Source: Lomentospora prolificans (lineage: Eukaryota > Ascomycota > Sordariomycetes > Microascales > Microascaceae). From it: a DNA stretch of 64,000 bases. The position numbers and the translations under genes are program-made. The notes under the pieces are model-generated. The model saw only the letters and a program-made list of their open reading frames with translations, made no database searches and had not been told where the DNA came from. Below, in pieces: positions 57,348 to 64,000 of this stretch. Every line of letters begins with the position of its first letter. Position 1 is the stretch's first letter. The DNA lies in assembly GCA_029532625.1 (NCBI GenBank), contig JARFXM010000009.1, positions 620,001 to 684,000 of the forward strand, in the 5' to 3' direction.

Positions 57348-58513
57348 ATGGAGCTCTATGCCGCCGGGTTCAATGCGTGGGGTCAGTTGTGCTTCGACAC
57401 TCGGCCCAGTGACGCTGCGTCGGAATGCGAGCTGGATGACATTAGTTCCTTCACGTTAGTACTGACTGCGGGGCACATTGAACCTCCCGTCTGTCGCCTC
57501 TCTTATACCCTGGGTATGTCCATTCCCGAAACCGGGCGTCTTCGCTAAAGACTTCGCGGGACTTATTACCAGGACTCTAATTGGCGAGCGTAGTTGAGAC
57601 GGAGGGTAAGATCCTGGCTGCCGGCTATCTTGAAGATGGTGCTAGCGAAGAAAGACTGCGTCGGGCATATCGCTCCGTGATTACGGCCACTGGAACAGCC
57701 ATCCAGAGTAACGGTAAGTGTTTATCAGTAGATCGAAGAACTTATGTGTAAACGCTGCTATCTGAGGAGACCACGGTTGTTCATGTCATTAACGCCCTTC
57801 GGACAGAAGATCCAGCGCCCGCAAGATTTCTGGATGTTGTTAGTGACACGCATGATGACGAACTCAGGGATCTCTCGCGTGATCACCCCATTCGGCAGCT
57901 AGCCGCTTTCGATACTGGCTTCATAGCCTTGCTTGACGATGGCTCGGTTTGGGTAAAGGGCGATGAACGATTTCCCAACTGTCTTGCCGTGAACCCGTAA
58001 GGCCCCCACGACATGACCTCATTTATGAGATAAGAGCTTGACGTGCTCGGTCCCGACAGAGACGAAGTTCGGAAGCTGGACTCTTGGAACAGGGTTGGTT
58101 GGTTAGACCACCTACCAACGGGACCTATCGTAAGGATTGCCGCGGGAGGATACACGCTCGCGGCACTCACAGAGGGCGGCGACCTTTACTGTTGGGGCGG
58201 CAGACCAGGGCAACGGGCGCTCATCGATGACTTATCCAATATGCCCATTCCTGTAGATGTTGGGGAGGCGGATGTGAAGGATGTTGCAGTGGGAGAGCAC
58301 CACATACTGGTGCTTACGACCGAAGGTCAAGTCTTCGTCCGTGGCTCTAACAAAAATGGCCAACTGGGATTGGGGCAGAGTGCGGGAACTTGGGTTGAAA
58401 ACTGGATAAGAGTAGCAAATATTCCACGGGATAAGGGCTGGGAAATAATCCGAGTAGCCGCAGGCCCTAAGACCTCGTTCGTCATAACTAGGACAACAAA
58501 TCACAGTGGGTAA
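57348..58513 (+). CDS. RCC1/ATS1-like repeat protein
   Basis: Four exons, 57348-57513, 57594-57713, 57807-57996 and 58060-58513, give 309 residues. RCC1-type repeat blades are visible: MELYAAGFNAWGQL at the N-terminus, AAFDTGFIALLDDGSVWVKGD, IAAGGYTLAALTEGGDLYCWGG and VAVGEHHILVLTTEGQVFVRGSNKNGQLGLG. These form a beta propeller, here with only about four to five clear blades, fewer than the seven of RCC1 itself. In yeast the short RCC1-like protein Ats1 supports Elongator and wobble-uridine modification; I only infer relatedness. The intron before exon 3 was placed at the CAG at 57804-57806, with an ATTAAC branch site 16 nt upstream. Its 3' end faces PRE8, with only 95 bp between stop codons. 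Confidence 0.85.
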
Positions 58514-58608
58514 ACGACTTGTCATGGGATTTATAACAGCCCTGTACGCTTCTCTATGATACAGTAGTTCGTTGGGGAACACCATCCACACGCAACAACG
58601 CCAGTTGA

Positions 58609-59688
58609 TTATAGATTGGTGAGGTAGTCATCAATCTCCTGGGGACTCAACTTCCTGAAGCGAGGTCCCTTTGCACCCTCAACGCCCTCGATGCCCGTAA
58701 GATGATCCGCTGGAGGGCCAACAATTCCTAATCACTGCGGTTAGCCATCAAAAAGCTCCTCTATATATCTCCTTAGGCTAACTGTCGACTCACCAATTTC
58801 GATCGTTTCTCCGCTCATCTCGCCTTCAATATGCTCCTTCAAGGTGAGGAGCGCGATATGGATGGCATCTTCCAACTCGAGGTCCTCGGCATACCTCTTC
58901 TCCAGGAAGGTCTTGGCCTGAGGCGCCGCCTTACCAATAGCGGTGGCCTTCCACGGGAAATACGATCCCGAGGGGTCAACCTGGTAAAGCATGGGACCGC
59001 CCTTTAGGATGCCACCCGTCTTCCCGGACAGCTTCTTCTCGCCCTCGCCGCTCCTCTCCTCAATTTCTTCATCGGGGAGAATCCCCTCATCCCAGCCAGC
59101 AATAAGTAGACTGACACCATAGGGTCGTACACCACCGGACTGGGTTGCCTCCTGCATGACCCTCGCAACGTCCTGGACTAATATTCTAGTGGGGGGATAT
59201 TCGTTATAGATGCGCTTGTACGAGGCGTGCGAGACTTTGCGGGCCTTGTCGACCAGGACCCTGTAGTCAGGTCCCATACCAGCGTAGACCATACCGATGT
59301 TCGGCGTTACGAGGCTGATCTTGGAAAGAGAGCTGGGATCGGCGAGCGGGGATGAAGATTTCTTCTCAGTCGCGAGGACAATGCCATTGGTTGCTATGCA
59401 ACATTAGTATATCCCAGATAGTAACAAGGTATATAACAATGGGCGTACCCTTGATTCCTACAGCGGTGACACCCTGGTTGACTGCGTTCAGGGCATATTC
59501 TGCATTCGTAGATTAGTCGAAGCTCGGGAATAGATGATTGGTTTTCCGTGAATGCGGCGTCGTTATAGTTAACATACCAATCTGCACCAGTTTCCCGCTG
59601 GGTTACTGTTAGCACTTTGTCCTAGCAACGGTTGGTGATGCGATGCCTACCTTGGGGAGAAGGTCGTCAGGGAGAAGTTGTATGCCAT
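58609..59688 (-). CDS. PRE8: 20S proteasome subunit alpha type 2
   Basis: One of the seven alpha-ring subunits of the 20S core. Five exons, 59651-59688, 59578-59597, 59449-59499, 58794-59393 and 58609-58727, give 275 residues (usual about 234-260). The N-terminus MAYNFSLTTFSPSGKLVQIEY contains the alpha-subunit signature, and GIKATNGIVLATEKKSSSPL and GMGPDYRVLVDKARKV match yeast Pre8. YQVDPSGSYFPWKATAIGK is intact, and the C-terminus reads GPRFRKLSPQEIDDYL. An inserted loop of about 30 residues after IAGWDEG (EEIEERSGEGEKKLSGKTGG) makes the protein longer than yeast and animal forms. Exon 2 is just 20 nt. It is tail to tail with the RCC1-like gene and head to head with the RING-CH gene. Confidence 0.95.
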
Positions 59689-60371
59689 AGTCACTTATCC
59701 GTTCTGTGATTAAATGGTAGTGTCCGCAAAGAAATCAATTCTCGATAGGCGAGTTGTGACGTGGAATGGTCTGTGAGGTCACGGCAGCAGTGTGGTTGAG
59801 AGTTCGAGGACATCCAAACGAGGCTGGATGAGCTCTTGGTTTCCAGCAACAGACGCAGCAGCTCTTCAGGCACCCTAGAGGCGCGCGTCAGTAATATTGA
59901 GCTCCCTAGCAGAGTTACGTATCAATGCACGTGACTTATATAAAAGATGGTTTAGATCTTCATTTACTACATAATTATGTAATCAGCTCCAGGTGGGTGG
60001 TGTGGGTTGTGCTTAGTAATACGTCTCACCCAAAGTGGGAGGTACTGGAGCGGCTTCCGAAAAACCCAGCCTCTGGCCTGCTCGAAGCTTCCACAGGATC
60101 TCGAAAGCTGTCCCCTCGACGTTGGGCTACGTTTTCTTCCACCCACCCCTTCAGCTCCAATGAGTAGAATGGGGTTGATATCTACGGAAAAGTTGACTTT
60201 GCATCGTATATATCAGCTTTGCTAAATGCTTCAGCCACTCCGGAATAGAGCAGTAATAGCTCTATAGGGAAAAGTGTACGCTCTTCCGGGCACCCTAGTT
60301 TCACAAATTACTAACCCTCGCCTTTAGAAACAAGCTTGCACATTTTCTTATCTGGATACTGACTTAAGACG
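59689..60371. promoter_or_regulatory. divergent promoter of PRE8 and RING-CH gene
   Basis: About 0.68 kb between two start codons; no gene supported. No recognised proteasome-type element seen. Confidence 0.5.
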
Positions 60372-61319
60372 ATGGATCCCCAGGGCATGCCCGGTTACTT
60401 CCCGCCGGGACCCTCCGACGCGGACCCTCCGCTTCGCAGACGGACACAACCTGATGCCCGCCCAGATAACGCCCGTCAAGAAACCCAGAATCGAGAACAG
60501 AGGAATTGGCGCCCGCGGACCTGCCGAATCTGCCTCGAAGTGGTTCATCCGACGTTTCCAGAAGGACTAGGGTCTGCTCTTGGGCTACGCTCAACTCCGA
60601 AGCCAGTTTACACTTCTGAAGATCCGGAATTGGGCAGGTTGATTTCGCCTTGCACATGTAAAGGCTCGCAGAAATATGTTCATCAAGGATGTCTTCAAGC
60701 CTGGCGAGATGCAGATCCCCTGAACAGAAGAAACTACTTTCATTGCCCTACTTGCCACTTTAAGTACAGGCTAGGCCGCATGTCCTGGGCCCGATGGGTA
60801 AGCAGCGAAATCAGCCAGCTGGTTTTGACCATCGTTATAGTCGTCCTTGCCGTTTTCCTCCTCGGATTTATTGCGGACCCCATTCTTGATCTGTGGCTCG
60901 ATCCCGTGTCGACTATTGCCGACACTGTCTCGAATGTCGGCTCAGATGCTCCAGCCTATCACTACGATGAGATATCTGATGGATGGCTCGAACATTTTGT
61001 AAAGGGGTTCTTCTCTCTGGGCGTCGTCGGATTCCTCAAAGTCTTCTGGACCATGTCTCCGTGGCACTGGTGGAATCTGCGAACGAGTGGAGTTCTCAAC
61101 GCGGGCGGTCGACGCCCCGGAACGACAGGTCGCGGGCGAGTGGAGAATATAAGTTGGGCCGTCGTCCTGATCGGGGCTATCACAGTCATATATTCTCTAT
61201 GGAGAGGCGTCCGCTTTGTGAGCAGGCGCACTCTACTAGCTGCTAGCGATAACGTTCTTGATGTGGGCAAGGACGATGATGACGAGGAAACGAACGATGG
61301 TCGTGAGCACCAAGACTAG
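60372..61319 (+). CDS. RING-CH (RINGv) membrane E3 ubiquitin ligase
   Basis: Intronless, 315 residues. The C4HC3 RING-CH finger is complete: CRIC (about 51-54), a 39-residue spacer, CTC, then VHQGC and CPTC. It matches the MARCH/Doa10/Ssm4-type zinc finger, although the spacer between the first two cysteine pairs is long. About 145-170 is a hydrophobic transmembrane segment (LVLTIVIVVLAVFLLGFIA). Two further likely membrane segments lie near 210-228 and 258-277. The tail is acidic. By family it should ubiquitinate membrane proteins in the endomembrane system; the substrate is unknown. A proline-rich N-terminus precedes the finger. Head to head with PRE8, which may be coincidental. Confidence 0.9.
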   Translation: MDPQGMPGYFPPGPSDADPPLRRRTQPDARPDNARQETQNREQRNWRPRTCRICLEVVHPTFPEGLGSALGLRSTPKPVYTSEDPELGRLISPCTCKGSQKYVHQGCLQAWRDADPLNRRNYFHCPTCHFKYRLGRMSWARWVSSEISQLVLTIVIVVLAVFLLGFIADPILDLWLDPVSTIADTVSNVGSDAPAYHYDEISDGWLEHFVKGFFSLGVVGFLKVFWTMSPWHWWNLRTSGVLNAGGRRPGTTGRGRVENISWAVVLIGAITVIYSLWRGVRFVSRRTLLAASDNVLDVGKDDDDEETNDGREHQD

Positions 61320-62357
61320 CGCGGCTGCGTTGCGGGTTTGGGTTTGAACTGGCGCGCAAGAGAAAGATATGAAGGTCAAGGCTATTCATTGACCTGTTAA
61401 TTTTTAATCACCTCCCCCTTCACCTGGCTTATGTTTCCCTCGCTCATTCTACACAACCCGCACACTCTTAAGTTGCCTTGGATATATCGCCTCCATTCCT
61501 TGTCAACTAGTCTGCGTGCGGAGATGAAACTCCCAAGATTGGCAAAGATACCGAATCGTTTTGACTCGGTCTCGCATTTTCTCAGCTTGGGTAGGTCAAC
61601 CATCTGGTTTGCAGAAGATGGCCCCTTGTGGGTATGAATCTCTTAGAACGCACTCTCAGCCTGCCATACTATTGGTATAAAGTACACCAGGCTGGGCCGG
61701 CCAGTTTGATACAGTTTCGGTCATGAATATCTAATGTTTCCACCTCGTCTTTAGACGCGAATGAACTATATTCTCTTGTACAATTATATCAACTTGAATA
61801 AATCCCCTGGGTCTGCGACTCGACTGCTTCGGCCATTTCAATTTCTCCGCGCCTCCTGAGACTGTTCCGAGTCAATATCTCGCATCGGTTGCCCAGAAAT
61901 GGAGCTTGCGAGTGACCAAGTTGATATCAGTTAAATGGCTCCATCACGTGTGATTGATGGCCGGCCTTGTGAAGTTTCTCGAACTGACCAATAGAAAGGC
62001 GTAGAGAGAACAAAATTTAGTGTACGTAGTTGGACCCCCGTGCTAAAAACGGGTAGCATCCTCAATTTAATTGCCGTTACCCCTGTGCTTTATCGATATC
62101 CGCACGACGTGTTGAGCACCAAGTTGGATTTTTGGCCTCCCATCTCGAGGTATCTGAACTCTGCCATCCTCTTCCCCTTTAGCGGACAAGCGGATGAGGC
62201 AGCGGCGGGTGCTGGCCAGCATAACATCTGAAGCGTTTATTCTCGACCCTCAGCCTCCCAATGGTACTCTTGGCAGCATCGAGCTTTATAACGAAAGCGA
62301 ATTGACAACACTCCCCTAAACTCGTTAGGCGTTGGTCAAAACGGCAGCGACTTCAAA
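61320..62357. other. intergenic upstream of mannosyltransferase gene
   Basis: About 1 kb holding the 3' flank of the RING-CH gene and the promoter of the next gene. Short open frames only; no gene supported. Confidence 0.55.
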
Positions 62358-63457
62358 ATGCATTTCGCGTACCCGCCGCGGAAAGCGTCGAATCCCCCAG
62401 CCTTTAAGCCCCGCTCCTCTCGCATTCCAGTCCTCCGCAAGGGCAAATTACGAACCATAGCGCTTTTTGGAGTTGCCGTGCTCTTCCTCCTATATCTCTT
62501 CTCCGGCGGCTCCAAGTCGGGACCGAAGAAGACGCGGCATGTGCCTAGCGGAACGCCCCCGGTGGTGATGGTGACGGTATTGGATAGCTCTCACGGGCTG
62601 GAATATATGGACACCATCAAGGAGAATAGGATCAGCTATGCAAAGTTACACGGTATGACATGGATAACATCCGCTCTTCTCTGATACATATAGGGGAAAA
62701 CAAAATTCCAGGTACTAACATGTGATATTTGCGTTAGGCTACGAGACTTTTTTTGCGCACGTCGGAGACTACGACCTCCTCGGGTCGCCCATGTCCTGGA
62801 CCAAGGTGGTTGCCCTGAGGCACGTCTTGAACAAGTTCCCCGACTGTCAATACATATGGTTCCTCGGCCAGGATGCCTTCATTATGGACCCTAAGGTCTC
62901 TATTCACAAAGATATCATGGCGGCAGACAAACTGGGGCAGTTAATGATTCGCAACCAACCCGTTGCGCTTCCAGACAGCATCATCAAGACCTATCAGCAT
63001 CTCAGACCCGAAAATGTCGATCTAGTGGTTACGCAGGACTCCGAGGGTATGTCTCCCGAGAGTATTATCATCAAGAACTCGGAGTGGGCCGAATTCTTCC
63101 TCGACACCTGGTATGATCCGCTCTACAGGAGTTACAATTTCCAGAAAGCTGAGACGCACGCTCTCGTAAGTTTCTGCCTATGTTCCGTCCTTCTCAGGAC
63201 TTAGTATCGCCGCAGTTATACCTAACTCAGCTTGTCAGGAACACATTGTGCAATGGCACCCTACCGTTCTTTCGAAGCTCGCTCTGATCCCGCAGAAGAC
63301 TCTCAACTCTTACAGTCGTGAGCAGTATGGTGTCAAATATTCGAATGGCGACTTCGTGGTCCGTTTTGCCGAGTGCACCAAGACTGGAGCCACGAGCTGT
63401 CAGCAAGAGGCGGGGCGATTTAATGAGCTTAGGCGTAATGCGTTCGCCAAGGGGTGA
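62358..63457 (+). CDS. alpha-mannosyltransferase, MNN10/GMA12 family
   Basis: Type II Golgi glycosyltransferase of the family that includes the yeast alpha-1,6-mannosyltransferase subunits Mnn10 and Mnn11 and fission yeast Gma12; expected to build N-glycan outer chains. Three exons, 62358-62652, 62738-63165 and 63239-63457, give 313 residues. The short cytoplasmic N-terminus is followed by a membrane anchor (about 31-50, RTIALFGVAVLFLLYLFSGG). The catalytic region includes HVGDYDLLGSPMSWTKVVAL, then QYIWFLGQDAFIMDPK. Its position where the family usually has an acidic DxD reads GQD. Then come LVVTQDSEGMSPESIIIKNS and EFFLDTWYDP. The C-terminal HIVQWHP and VRFAECTKTG are typical. It is shorter than Mnn10 (393). 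Whether it is MNN10-like or MNN11-like cannot be settled by reading. Confidence 0.88.
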
Positions 63458-64000
63458 TGAAGAACGTCTAGAAACAAGAGATGGGGCCCAGAAATAGCGC
63501 AAGCGAGGACGGGTAAGGAGCTCTCTCCAAGCAGTTTCGCAAAGCATGGGCAGGGCGTTTGGAGGAACCACAAAAAAGAAAACGAACTACGTGTACAACA
63601 TTGACTGCTACTCGGATTTACATGTAATGACTATGGAGGGGTTCATTTACAGGCTGGAGCTACGAACATGTTTGGCATCGTCCGTTGGTGTACGATGGCG
63701 GTGACCATTTGCGATTGCAGTTTTGGAGTTTTCAGGCTTACAAGTTGAGGGAAAGACCACCGTGAAGGTGATACTTGGTCGTGGTTGTCTAACAGTGGAC
63801 GTCTAGCCAGAGCATCTTGCTCAAAGAGGACTAGGTTAATGGCGTTGAATCAGATCCTCATCATGACGACGGCGCACGGGTGAACAAGGTTTACGGCTGA
63901 TACTGCGTCCCACACAGTGATATCCACGAAGGACCGATCAAACAACATGCCTCAGTGTCAGTAAGTGCTACCCGTGCTAGTCAGATGAAAAGCGGCAGGT
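63458..64000. other. window right edge, no gene seen
   Basis: Downstream flank of the mannosyltransferase gene. No open frame with family features; the next gene may start beyond the window. Confidence 0.5.

Noticed and set aside
1..64000. tRNA and 5S rRNA genes
   Set aside because: Scanned by eye for box B (GGTTCGANTCC) and 5S core sequences on both strands without a convincing match; a covariance-model search would be decisive.

Overview
This window looks like nuclear DNA of a filamentous ascomycete (Pezizomycotina, most likely Sordariomycetes). Most genes are broken by short introns (about 60-120 nt, a few longer) with GTAAGT/GTATGT-type donors and CAG/TAG acceptors. The proteins match standard fungal housekeeping families, and the set includes a Dicer-like 2 protein and a fungal ADAM protease. 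I place no species name on it. I support 18 protein genes; exon joins were worked out by hand from splice motifs, reading phase and family similarity. I saw no rRNA, tRNA, CRISPR array or intact transposon.

Left part (1-20 kb). A membrane-anchored ADAM metalloprotease (452-2962, -) is followed by a 4.9 kb gene-poor stretch, then acetyl-CoA synthetase (7863-10856, -, seven exons). A second large gene-free stretch (10857-17075) leads to a replication cluster: the small clamp-loader subunit RFC5 (17076-18283, -), mitochondrial ribosomal protein L16 (19010-19865, -), and divergently the large clamp-loader subunit RFC1 (20242-23558, +). Two perfect ACGCGT boxes stand upstream of RFC5, and an ACGCGA box lies between MRPL16 and RFC1. 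This fits G1/S co-regulation of two subunits of the same complex.

Middle part (24-45 kb). An unrecognised 896-residue protein with a basic coiled-coil tail (24296-27330, +) faces the mitochondrial GrpE homologue MGE1 (28544-29395, -). Next come the mitochondrial dicarboxylate carrier DIC1 (30502-31697, -), whose gene model requires a 5-nt microexon, and divergently the mitochondrial phenylalanyl-tRNA synthetase (32780-34300, +). After a 4 kb gene-free region holding a strong inverted repeat come calcipressin (38279-39058, +), RRG9 (40349-41173, +) and a large WD40 protein (41858-44911, -). MRPL16, MGE1, DIC1, MSF1 and RRG9 are all mitochondrial, but they are interleaved with other genes and are not an operon-like unit.

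Right part (45-64 kb). RGP1 (47641-50255, -), a Rab-GEF subunit of the Golgi, is followed by Dicer-like 2 (51148-55783, -, six exons), an RCC1/ATS1-like repeat protein (57348-58513, +), proteasome subunit alpha-2/PRE8 (58609-59688, -, five exons, tail to tail with the RCC1-like gene), a RING-CH membrane ubiquitin ligase (60372-61319, +), and an alpha-mannosyltransferase of the MNN10/GMA12 family (62358-63457, +).

I found no cluster that amounts to a new multi-gene system. The most interesting points are the DIC1 microexon, the paired cell-cycle boxes with the linked RFC genes, the orphan coiled-coil protein, the 34.9 kb inverted repeat, and the 19/21 direct repeat at 28.2 kb.
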